In this document: piece after piece, positions 34,332 to 42,699 of the stretch
Layout: every line of letters begins with the position of its first letter
Numbering within the stretch: the stretch's first letter is position 1
Origin: CAKZQX01 sp034436755
GTDB taxonomy: Bacteria; Chloroflexota; Chloroflexia; Chloroflexales; Chloroflexaceae
DNA: 64,000 nucleotides
Direction: 5' to 3'
NCBI GenBank assembly: GCA_034436755.1
Contig: DAOTVB010000201.1
Coordinates: forward strand, 1-64,000
Notes under the pieces: generated by a model
Told to the model about the DNA's origin: nothing
Seen by the model: only the letters and a program-made list of their open reading frames with translations
Database searches by the model: none
Translations under genes and position numbers: made by a program

Positions 34332-36215
34332 ATGGAACATGCTTCTCCATTTGTACCCCTGCTGCTGATTACGGTTCTGGCCGTCGCTATGCCGGTCCTG
34401 GTCAGTCGCATCCGCCCGGTACGTCTCCCGATTGTGGTCGGTGAGATTGTGGCAGGGATTATTATCGGTAAGAGTGGATTAAATCTGGTACAGCCAACAC
34501 CGACACTGGATTTTCTGGCCGAGTTTGGCTTTGTCTTCTTGATGTTTCTCTCCGGCCTGGAGGTCAACTTTGGTACGCTCTCGCGGATCGGTGCGCAGGA
34601 TAGTCAGCGCTCCTGGTTGCAGCGTCCCATCCCGCTGGCGGTTACAACCTTCGGGTTGACGACGCTGACGGCGCTGCTGTTTGGCATGGGGTTTGTGGCG
34701 CTGGGCCTGGCGCAAAACCCGATTTTGATCGGGTTGATCCTTAATGCTACTGCACTCGGGATTGTTGTACCGGTTCTCAAGGAGCGCGGCATAACCGGGA
34801 CGATATATGGACAGGTGGTCCTGGTGACTGCGCTGATTAGCGATTTTGTTACCCTGCTCCTGTTTAGCCTGGCAATTGCAGTGATCAGTCGGGGGTTGAG
34901 CCTCAACCTGCTGCTCTTTCTGCTGATGCTGGCGATATTTATGACGGTAGCGCGCATTAGTCAGTTTATCCGGGGTATTCCGATCTTACAACGTATTGCT
35001 GAAGAGTTATCGCATGCGACCGCGCAGATCGAAGTGCGGGGCGCGTTTGCCCTGATGATTACCTGGGTTGTGCTGGCAGAAGCGTTTGGGCTGGAAGTCA
35101 TTTTGGGGGCCTTTCTCGCCGGCGCAATTATTAGCGTAAGCAGCCAGTATCATGAGTCGCTGCTGCGCGAGAAATTAGATGCGATTGGCTATGGGTTTTT
35201 TATTCCAATCTTTTTTATCATGGTCGGCGCAAACTTCAATATTTATGCGCTGCTGGGTTCGCCTGTTGCGCTGCTGCTCGTACCACTCCTGATTGGCGCA
35301 ACCTATTTGATCAATCTGCTGCCGACGCTGCTGTTTCGTCACCTCTTCTCCTGGCGTGAGACCTTTGCCGCCGCGACGCTGCTGGCTTCGCGACTCTCCC
35401 TGATTATTGCCGCCTCGGCGATTGCCCTGGATCTTGGCCTGATTGAGACGACAACCAACTCAGCGATGGTCCTGGTCGCTGTGGTGACTTGTACGCTCTC
35501 GCCGGTCCTGTTTGGGCGCATCCTGCCACCGACCACCGCGCAGCACCGCGATGGGGTAATTATCCTGGGGACGGATCAGCTTGCGCGGCTGCTGGCCGAG
35601 CGGCTGCGCGGCGAGGGTGAGCAGATTACCTTCCTGGGGCATGATCTGGCGCGCCTGAGCCAGTTGCAGCAGTCCGGGCAGCGGGTGGTGCTGGAAGATC
35701 CGACGGAGGAAGAGACACTCAAACGGGCGGGAGCAGCACAGGCCCGCGTGTTGATGGCCGTGACCAATGCGCCGGATATTGTCCAGGTCTGCCGGTTGGC
35801 GCAGGAGCAGTTTCGGGTTCCCATCATTATTGCGCGCGCCGATGATCCGGAGCATCTGCGGCAGTTGCAGAGCCTGAATATCCGGGTGGTGCAGCCGGCG
35901 ATGGCAACGGCGATGGCGCTGGAGGGCGCGATGCGCTTCCCAGCTGCGTTCAACATGCTAATGGAGAAGTCCGACGATGTTGATTTGCTGGATATTCCAC
36001 TGCAAAACCCGCATCTGGATGGCATGTCGATGCGCCGGTTGCGGCTGCCGGGCAATGTGCTGGTGCTGGGTATCCGGCGGGAGGGCGAGGTGGTGGTGCC
36101 CCACGGCGATACGGTGCTGCGCTATGGCGATCTGCTGATGGTGGTGGGTAGCCCCGAAGCGCTGACCGAGGCACGTCACTGGCTCAACGGGCGGATGGAA
36201 GTGGGCACACCGTAG
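34332..36215 (+). CDS. CPA2-family monovalent cation/proton antiporter with TrkA regulatory domains
   Basis: The 627-residue protein has 12 or so membrane segments (about 1-390), including RLPIVVGEIVAGIIIGKSGL and FLMFLSGLEVNF, typical of the KefB/GerN-like CPA2 exchangers. A TrkA-N domain follows (VIILGTDQLARLLAERLRGEG, residues about 400-515), then a TrkA-C domain (about 540-620). It probably exchanges K+ or Na+ for protons under control of a nucleotide bound by TrkA-N. The glycine pattern of the Rossmann loop is partly lost (GTDQLA instead of GxGxxG). It lies 21 bases upstream of pyrD and is probably cotranscribed with it. Confidence 0.88.
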   Translation: MEHASPFVPLLLITVLAVAMPVLVSRIRPVRLPIVVGEIVAGIIIGKSGLNLVQPTPTLDFLAEFGFVFLMFLSGLEVNFGTLSRIGAQDSQRSWLQRPIPLAVTTFGLTTLTALLFGMGFVALGLAQNPILIGLILNATALGIVVPVLKERGITGTIYGQVVLVTALISDFVTLLLFSLAIAVISRGLSLNLLLFLLMLAIFMTVARISQFIRGIPILQRIAEELSHATAQIEVRGAFALMITWVVLAEAFGLEVILGAFLAGAIISVSSQYHESLLREKLDAIGYGFFIPIFFIMVGANFNIYALLGSPVALLLVPLLIGATYLINLLPTLLFRHLFSWRETFAAATLLASRLSLIIAASAIALDLGLIETTTNSAMVLVAVVTCTLSPVLFGRILPPTTAQHRDGVIILGTDQLARLLAERLRGEGEQITFLGHDLARLSQLQQSGQRVVLEDPTEEETLKRAGAAQARVLMAVTNAPDIVQVCRLAQEQFRVPIIIARADDPEHLRQLQSLNIRVVQPAMATAMALEGAMRFPAAFNMLMEKSDDVDLLDIPLQNPHLDGMSMRRLRLPGNVLVLGIRREGEVVVPHGDTVLRYGDLLMVVGSPEALTEARHWLNGRMEVGTP

Positions 36216-36236
36216 TCGCATCAGGAGGATGTGCGC

Positions 36237-37304
36237 ATGATCTACCAACGGCTGCTGCGCCCGCTGCTGTTTCGCCTCACGCGGCAGGACGCCGAGGTTG
36301 CCCACGAACGGGCAATGCGGCTGCTGGCGGCGCTGAGCGGTATGCCACCGCTTTTGGCAGCGCTGCGGCGAGTCTGGGCCGTGCCGGATCACGCGCTGGA
36401 GCGCGAAGTCTTTGGGGTGCGCTTTCCCAACCCGCTTGGGCTGGCGGCCGGGTTTGATAAGGATGGGCAGGCGCTGCCGGCGTGGGCCGCGCTGGGCTTT
36501 GGCTTTGTCGAGGTGGGCACTGTCACCTGGCATGCGCAGCCGGGCAATCCACGCCCGCGGCTCTTTCGGCTGCCGGACGATGCCGCGCTGATCAACCGGA
36601 TGGGCTTTAACAACCATGGCGCGGCAGCACTGGCGGCCCGCCTGCAACAAACGCTGCCGCTGCCAATCCCGCTGGGCATCAGCCTGGGCAAATCGCGCCA
36701 GACCGATCTCGATGACGCGGTTGCCGACTACTGCGCTTCGCTGCGGGCGCTCTACCCCTATGGTGACTATTTTGCGGTCAATGTCAGCTCGCCCAACACG
36801 CCGGGCCTGCGCTCGCTCCAGGATCGCGCCTATCTGGATGCACTGCTGGCGGCGCTGCAGCAGGAGGTGCGGCAACTGGCGCAGGCGCGCGGGCAGGCGC
36901 ACCCGTCGCCGCTGCTGGTCAAAATTGCGCCGGACCTGAGCGAGTCCGCCATCGCCGAGCTGCTGACGGTCTGCGCCGATCATGCGGTCAGCGGGATCAT
37001 TGCCGTCAACACTACGTTGAGCCGTGCGGGACTACGGACGCCGCTGGACGAGGCGGGCGGGTTGAGCGGGCGACCACTGGCGGAACGGGCGTGCCAGGTC
37101 GTTCAGTTCATCAATCGGGAGACGGGCGGGCAGTTGCCGATCATCGGCGTGGGCGGCATCTTCACCGCCGACGATGCCCGGCGCATGCTTGATGCGGGTG
37201 CCAGCCTGCTGCAGGTCTACACCGGCTTTGTCTACGTGGGGCCCGGACTGGCGCGAACAATTAACCGGGGGCTGAGCACTGAGAATAGAAGAACCGGGAA
37301 CTGA
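36237..37304 (+). CDS. pyrD: Dihydroorotate dehydrogenase (quinone), class 2
   Basis: It oxidises dihydroorotate to orotate at the membrane and passes electrons to quinone. The class 2 features are an N-terminal membrane-associating helix (YQRLLRPLLFRLTRQDAEVAHERAM) and the core NPLGLAAGFDKDG, RMGFNNHG, VNVSSPNTPGLRSLQ with the catalytic serine region, and IGVGGIFTADDARRMLDAGASLLQVYTGFVY. The ATG at 36237 has AGGAGG eight bases upstream. The C-terminal tail (LSTENRRTGN) is encoded by low-complexity GAACTGAGAA-type repeat DNA, so the original stop was probably lost to it. Confidence 0.94.
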   Translation: MIYQRLLRPLLFRLTRQDAEVAHERAMRLLAALSGMPPLLAALRRVWAVPDHALEREVFGVRFPNPLGLAAGFDKDGQALPAWAALGFGFVEVGTVTWHAQPGNPRPRLFRLPDDAALINRMGFNNHGAAALAARLQQTLPLPIPLGISLGKSRQTDLDDAVADYCASLRALYPYGDYFAVNVSSPNTPGLRSLQDRAYLDALLAALQQEVRQLAQARGQAHPSPLLVKIAPDLSESAIAELLTVCADHAVSGIIAVNTTLSRAGLRTPLDEAGGLSGRPLAERACQVVQFINRETGGQLPIIGVGGIFTADDARRMLDAGASLLQVYTGFVYVGPGLARTINRGLSTENRRTGN

Positions 37305-37416
37305 GAACTGGTGAACTGGTGAACCAGGAACCGAGAACTGAGAAACCGAACGGTTATGGAGTTACCAGGAATATTCAAAGTTTATTAGCTGGTTTACAAT
37401 GCCCGCATCCGGCGGC

Positions 37417-37492
37417 GGACGCGCAGAAGCGCGTCCCTACGCCAACAACCCTCTCGCATCGGAACGAGCGGCGGACGCGCAGAAGCGCGTCC
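37417..37492. repeat. Family 4 hairpins, two copies
   Basis: Two identical 20-base hairpins (GGACGCGCAGAAGCGCGTCC) lie at 37417-37436 and 37473-37492, each followed by CTACGCCAAC. They sit in the 367-base gap between pyrD and the surface-protein gene. That gap also has a low-complexity GAACTGAGAAC stretch (37305-37350) and a family 3 end (37371-37386). Confidence 0.65.
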
Positions 37493-37671
37493 CTACGCCA
37501 ACCAGTCTACACCTGAGCAGGCACACTTCCCCCTTTGTGCTGCGGTTATTCACACTCACATTTGAGTAATTCTACGCAACGCCGGCACTGCCTCCACTGC
37601 TATACTTCAGATCGAGCTACACACTGACAATCTAACGCTTCGTCTACATGACAATATCTGGAGGTAGTCTG

Positions 37672-40600
37672 ATGAGTTCTCGTCGTTCATTCTCGCCGAT
37701 GTTGCGGCTGTTCTTTCTCCTGCTCTTTGCCCTGGTCAGCGCCAGTCCAACCGTTGTGGCGATACGACCGGCGCTGGCACAGGCCACGCTGGTAGTGACC
37801 AGAGCAACCGATACGGACGATGGCGTCTGCGACAGCGATTGTTCACTGCGCGAGGCCATCGCAGACGCGACAGCAGGCGCTATGATCACCTTTGCAGCGG
37901 GCGTGGATAGAGTTACGCTCACGATTGATGAACTGAGGATTAGCACCAGCCTGACAATTGATGGCGGCTCCGGTGTCACTATTGAGCGCGATAGCGGTGC
38001 GGGCAATTTCCGCATCTTCACCATCAGCGGTGCCGGCGTGGAGGTAACGCTCGATAGCCTGACAATCCGTAATGGCCGGGTGACGGGCGCCGGCGGCGGC
38101 ATCTTCAACAGCGATGCTACGCTGACCATCAGCAACAGCACGGTGAGTGGTAATCGGACCGATGATGGCGCCGGCGGCGGCACCAGTGGCCGCGCCGGCG
38201 GCGATGGTGGCGGCATCTTCAACACAGGCAATCTGACCATCAGTAACAGCACGGTGGGTAGCAACCGGGCCGGCAATGGTGGCAGCGGTAGCATCTTTGA
38301 CGGTGCCGGCGGCGGTGGTGGCGGCATCTACAACCGGGGCATCGTGACCATCAGCAATAGTACGGTCAGCGATAACCAGACCGGCAGCGGCAGTCGCGGT
38401 GGTGCCGGCGGTGGCATTATGAATGTTACCGGTATTCTGACCATTCGCGACAGTACCATCAGTGGCAACCAGACCGGCAGTGGTGGCTTTGCCGGTGACG
38501 GCGGCGGTATCTGGAATGGTAGCGCAGGCATTGTCACGATTACCAGCAGTACCATCAGCGACAACCAGACCGGCGGCGGTGGTAACTTTGCCGGTGACGG
38601 TGGCGGTATCCAGAACGAGAGCGACGGCAGGTTGATCATCAGCAACAGCACGATTAGCGGCAACCGGGCCGGTAACGGTGGCAACGGCAGTTCCTTCGGC
38701 GGCCGTGGCGGCGCCGGTGGCGGCATCGCCAACACAGAGACAGTAATCATCAGCAACAGTACGATTAGCGGCAATCGGGCCGGCAACGGGGGCAACGGCA
38801 GTTCCTTCGGCGGCATCGGCGGTAGCGGTGGTGGCATCTTCAATTTTGGCAATAGCGCAAGTGCAGGCACGGTGACGATCATCAACAGCACGCTGAATGG
38901 CAACCAGTCCGGCAGCGGCGGCAGTCCCAACGGTCAGGGTCGGGGTGGTGCCGGCGGCGGCATCTTTAATAGTAATAGCGGCACGGTGAGAATTGCCAAT
39001 ACGATTGTGGCGAACAGTCCCACTGGTGGCGATATCGTCGATGAAGGAGATGTTTTTATCAATTCAGGAAACAGCATCGTGGAAGATGGCTCACTTGTGG
39101 GCACGCTCACGGGTGATCCGCAACTCGGTCCCCTGCAGGACAACGGCGGCCCCACCCGGACGCACCTGCCACAAACCGGCTCACCTGCTATCGACGGCGG
39201 CAGCAACGCGCTTGTTGATGGTTCGCTCCCGCTTGCAGACCTAAATGGTGATGGGGTTATCAACGGCAACGACATCTTGAACAGCGAACAGCGCGGCTTT
39301 GACCGGGTCGTGAACGGCACCGTCGATATCGGCGCGGTTGAGGTCGGTGCGGGGAATATTGCCTACAGCATTGCCGTGGATAGCAGCAGTATCACCGAAG
39401 GTCGCCCCAACCAGAACAGCGTGCTGGTCACGGTGGCTCGCGTGGGTGGCACCGCCGACGCCGGCAGCATTGAGCTTGCGCCAGGTGGCACAGCAGTGGC
39501 GGGCGATGATTACACCCTGGCCCTGGACAGCAGTGGGACAAGTTTTGATGCCGGCACCGGCGTGCTCACGTTTGAAGCGGGCACCCCGCAGGCCACGTTC
39601 GCGCTTAGCGCACAGACCGACGGCCTGATCGAGCCGGACGAAACGGTGACGCTTACCCTGGCGAATCCTACTGCCCCGGAAGCCGCCACGATTAGCGCCC
39701 CGGCCACGGTGGAAGTAACGATCCTGAATGCCGACACTGCCGGAGCCACGCTCAACCCGGCCAACTTGATGGTGAGTGAAGCCGGCAGTAGTGCAAGCTA
39801 CACGCTCGTGTTGACCAGCCGGCCTACCGCAGATGTGACAATCAGCATCATGCCCGATGCGCAACTCAACACCGACACGCCAACCCTGACCTTTACCCCG
39901 GCCACCTGGGACACTCCCCAGGTTGTGACTGTCACCGCGCTGGATGATGCCGTAGTTGAAGGCATCCACATCGGCAGCATCAGCCATAGTGCCACAAGCA
40001 GCGATAGCAACTTTGACGGTATTACCATTGCTGATATGACCGTCACGGTGCAGGACAACGACGGCGCAAACGTGACCATCATGTCGACCAGCCTCAGCGT
40101 AAGCGAGAGTGGCATGATCGACAGTTACACCGTCGTACTGACCAGCCGGCCCAGTGCGGATGTGACCGTCAACATCGCGCCCGATGCACAGCTTGGCATC
40201 GACGCGGCAACCCTGACCTTTACCCCGGCCACCTGGGACACTCCGCAGGCCGTGACCGTCACAGCGGTGGATGATGCCGTGGCCGAAGGCATGCATAGCG
40301 GCGTTATCAGCCACAGCGCTACAAGTAGCGACAGCAACTACAACGGCATCACCATTATGGACGCAACGGTGATGGTGCAGGACAACGACGGCGCGAATGT
40401 GCTTATCAACCCGACCAGCCTAAGCGTGAGCGCGCGCGGCATAACTGCCGGCTACACCGTGGTGCTGACCAGCCGGCCCACGGCAGACGTGACGATTGTC
40501 ATCGTGCCTGATGCGCAACTCCGCGCGAACGGGCCCATCCTGACCTTTACCCCGGCCACCTGGGACACCCCGCAGGTGGTCACCGTCGCGGCGCTGGATA

Positions 40601-40773
40601 CTACCGCCGCCGCCGGCACCCGCGGCGGCATGGTCAGCCATATTGCCGTGAGCAGCGATAGCGACTACAACGGCATTGACATAATGGATGTAACGGTGAC
40701 GGTGCAGGGCGACGTGGAGGGTGGCGAACTCAGTGATACTACCATCGTGTACCTGCCCCTGATCGTTCGGTAG
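37672..40773 (+). CDS. Large secreted surface protein: beta-helix repeats plus Calx-beta-like repeats
   Basis: The 1033-residue protein has a signal peptide (MSSRRSFSPMLRLFFLLLFALVSASPTVVA). A CSLREAI-type domain (DGVCDSDCSLREAIADA) follows. A glycine-rich right-handed beta-helix (about 120-460) is built of repeats such as GGIFN...LTISNSTVSGN. After a 'choice-of-anchor' type segment come one Calx-beta-like domain (about 555-690) and three roughly 108-residue repeats that share SYTLVLTSRPTADVTI and LTFTPATWDTPQVVTV. It ends VYLPLIVR. The ATG at 37672 has GGAGGT six bases upstream. It is probably a cell-surface adhesin or sheath protein; the ligand is unknown. Confidence 0.85.
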   Translation: MSSRRSFSPMLRLFFLLLFALVSASPTVVAIRPALAQATLVVTRATDTDDGVCDSDCSLREAIADATAGAMITFAAGVDRVTLTIDELRISTSLTIDGGSGVTIERDSGAGNFRIFTISGAGVEVTLDSLTIRNGRVTGAGGGIFNSDATLTISNSTVSGNRTDDGAGGGTSGRAGGDGGGIFNTGNLTISNSTVGSNRAGNGGSGSIFDGAGGGGGGIYNRGIVTISNSTVSDNQTGSGSRGGAGGGIMNVTGILTIRDSTISGNQTGSGGFAGDGGGIWNGSAGIVTITSSTISDNQTGGGGNFAGDGGGIQNESDGRLIISNSTISGNRAGNGGNGSSFGGRGGAGGGIANTETVIISNSTISGNRAGNGGNGSSFGGIGGSGGGIFNFGNSASAGTVTIINSTLNGNQSGSGGSPNGQGRGGAGGGIFNSNSGTVRIANTIVANSPTGGDIVDEGDVFINSGNSIVEDGSLVGTLTGDPQLGPLQDNGGPTRTHLPQTGSPAIDGGSNALVDGSLPLADLNGDGVINGNDILNSEQRGFDRVVNGTVDIGAVEVGAGNIAYSIAVDSSSITEGRPNQNSVLVTVARVGGTADAGSIELAPGGTAVAGDDYTLALDSSGTSFDAGTGVLTFEAGTPQATFALSAQTDGLIEPDETVTLTLANPTAPEAATISAPATVEVTILNADTAGATLNPANLMVSEAGSSASYTLVLTSRPTADVTISIMPDAQLNTDTPTLTFTPATWDTPQVVTVTALDDAVVEGIHIGSISHSATSSDSNFDGITIADMTVTVQDNDGANVTIMSTSLSVSESGMIDSYTVVLTSRPSADVTVNIAPDAQLGIDAATLTFTPATWDTPQAVTVTAVDDAVAEGMHSGVISHSATSSDSNYNGITIMDATVMVQDNDGANVLINPTSLSVSARGITAGYTVVLTSRPTADVTIVIVPDAQLRANGPILTFTPATWDTPQVVTVAALDTTAAAGTRGGMVSHIAVSSDSDYNGIDIMDVTVTVQGDVEGGELSDTTIVYLPLIVR

Positions 40774-40956
40774 CTGCGCCCCGTAGTCAGATGCCCCGTG
40801 CCCACGCTATCCGGTCGGGCGGCGTGGGCCGCTCAAGATACACTTAGCGTGACGGCGCAGGAGGAATGCGGTCGGTGGCCCCGGCATGGATCAGCGTTCC
40901 AGCGCAGCATTCCCCGCATCGAGATGGACTGCGGACGCGCGGATGTGAGAACATAG

Positions 40957-41213
40957 AACCCGGATATCATCACCACCGGAGACCGCCGTAGGGTGCGTTC
41001 GACGCACCAGCGATAGCCATCCTCCATGTGTCGTCGTGCCGCCTTCAGGCGGTTGGCAGGTTGGTAGACCGCGGTAGGGTGCGTTCGACGCACCAGCGAT
41101 AGCTGGTAGGAACCCGGATATCATCACCACCGGAGACCGCCGTAGGGTGCGTTCGACGCACCAGCGATAGCCATCCTCCATGTGTCGTCGTGCCGCCTTC
41201 AGGCGGTTGGCAG
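40957..41213. repeat. Direct repeat of about 104 bp, period 154, plus a partial third copy
   Basis: The unit starts AACCCGGATATCATCACCAC, contains the hairpin GGTGCGTTCGACGCACC and ends TTCAGGCGGTTGGCAG. Copies lie at 40957-41060 and 41111-41213; the hairpin part alone recurs at 41069-41103. A related hairpin is in the family 3 element at 3766. The 1-kb gap 40774-41777 has no supported gene. Confidence 0.6.
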
Positions 41214-41322
41214 CGCATCCCGAAGCACCAGTTCACAACCACTTTAGGATTGCTATACATCAGATTCACGGTTTCACGCTCTTTGTGACCTTCGTGGTTT
41301 TTTGGCACGTTTGACGGCAAAT

Positions 41323-41388
41323 TGGTATCACCGGTTGAAGCCGGGACTCCTGGAACGATGTCTAGACTAATTTTTCAATGTTCATAAG
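41323..41388. repeat. Family 3 right half
   Basis: GAAGCCGGGACTCCTGG is followed by the terminal motif TTTTTCAATGTTCAT; the left half is missing. A family 4-like CGCGTCCCTA pair follows immediately (41389-41440). Confidence 0.45.
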
Positions 41389-41548
41389 CGCGTCCCTACT
41401 ATAACAAACCTGCGGCGGACGCACTTTGCGCGTCCCTATCACAAAAACTCCCCATCTGATACCAATAGTCATGGCTCTACGAGCCACCAGGAAGCATGAA
41501 AATGAGCGGTCAGTACATGCGTGCTGAATACAGCCTATTTTCAGAGGA

Positions 41549-41666
41549 ATTTGCCATCAAAACAGCAATGAACGGGAACAGGCGCAATGGGCACAACGGC
41601 GGCACATTCCCGTTTATCATCTCTGCGTTCTCTGTGTGCTCTGTGGCTATGACAACAAATCGGTAT
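41549..41666. repeat. Family 2 element, about 118 bp
   Basis: It runs from GAATTTGCCATCAAAACAGC to ACAACAAATCGGTAT with the shared interior CCGTTTATCATCTCTGCG, then TGTGTGCTCTGTGGC. It is nearly collinear with the copy at 15358-15481. Confidence 0.55.
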
Positions 41667-41777
41667 GAATGGTGCGCTCGCACGTGGCCGGATCTTCTGG
41701 TATGCTACAGGTAAGCTGCGCACCGACTGCAACCGACCTTATCCACACTTTTTCTAATCAAGAAAGATGATCAGAGC

Positions 41778-42563
41778 ATGAACGACGCACGACACAAACC
41801 AGACGACAGCCACGCGGCGCTGATTGCCCGGCAGTCCCGGCGCATACTGGTGGCGCTGGATGTGCCGACGCTACCCGAGGCACTGGCGCTGGTCGCCGCG
41901 TTGCGCGATCAGGTCGGCGGCTTCAAGGTGGGGCTGGAACTCTGCACGGCGGCGGGTGTGCCTGCCGTGGTGGAGGCGATTGGTGCGGCGGGCGGGGCGG
42001 TCTTCCTCGATCTCAAACTGAAGGACATTCCGAATACCGTGGCCGGAGCAGTGCGCGCGATTGTCACCCGGCTGGGCGAGAATGTGCGCATGCTGACGTT
42101 GCACTGCGACGGTGGCAGTGCCATGCTTGAGGCGGCGGTGGCGGCAGCGCGGGAAGCCAGCGCCAACCCGCCGCTGCTGCTGGGTGTCACCGTGCTGACC
42201 AGTATTGACCCCGCCGCACTGCGGGACGAACTTGGCATCCCGGATGCGCTGGAGGCGCAGGTCGTGCGGATGGCGCAACTGGCACAGGCGGCCGGACTGG
42301 ATGGCGTGGTCGCCTCGCCCCACGAGGTCGCCGCAATCCGGCAGGCCTGCGGGTCCGATCTACTAATTGTAACTCCCGGTGTCCGCCCAACCTGGGCCGC
42401 CAGCCAGGACCAACGCCGGGTGATGACGCCGGCCCAGGCCGTCGGTGCGGGCGCGGACTACCTGGTGATTGGTCGCCCGATCACCGCCGCGCCCACCGTT
42501 GAAGGTGGCCCGTCCGCAGCGGCCCGGCGTATCGCCGGGGAGTTGGCCGCCGCAAAAGGGTAA
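41778..42563 (+). CDS. pyrF: Orotidine 5'-phosphate decarboxylase
   Basis: It makes UMP from OMP, the last step of de novo pyrimidine synthesis. The 261-residue barrel has ILVALDVPTLPEAL, FKVGLELC, the catalytic Lys-Asp array in FLDLKLKDIPNTV, and the phosphate-binding VTPGVRPTW and LVIGRPITAA. Repeat DNA flanks it, and the related pyrD lies 4.5 kb upstream on the same strand. The ribosome-binding site is weak (AGAG). Confidence 0.93.
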   Translation: MNDARHKPDDSHAALIARQSRRILVALDVPTLPEALALVAALRDQVGGFKVGLELCTAAGVPAVVEAIGAAGGAVFLDLKLKDIPNTVAGAVRAIVTRLGENVRMLTLHCDGGSAMLEAAVAAAREASANPPLLLGVTVLTSIDPAALRDELGIPDALEAQVVRMAQLAQAAGLDGVVASPHEVAAIRQACGSDLLIVTPGVRPTWAASQDQRRVMTPAQAVGAGADYLVIGRPITAAPTVEGGPSAAARRIAGELAAAKG

Positions 42564-42627
42564 TCGCCGCACAAACGGCCGCATTGGCTCGCGCAAAGCC
42601 GCAAAGGTCGCTAAGAACGTATTTCCT

Positions 42628-42690
42628 TCGCATCTTCGCGTCTTCGCGTCTTCGCATCCGCGCATCCGCGCATCCGCGCATCTTCGCGCC
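42628..42690. repeat. Short tandem repeat in a convergent gap
   Basis: About seven copies of an 8-9 base unit (CGCATCTTCG, CGCGTCTTCG, CGCATCCG) lie between pyrF and the antiporter gene, which end towards each other. There is no coding sense and no terminator-like T-run. Confidence 0.55.
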
Positions 42691-42699
42691 TTCGGCAGC

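Noticed and set aside
41045..41320. Small minus-strand frames with repeated PPEGGTTTHGGW peptide.
   Set aside because: They are translations of the direct repeats at 40957-41213, not conserved proteins.
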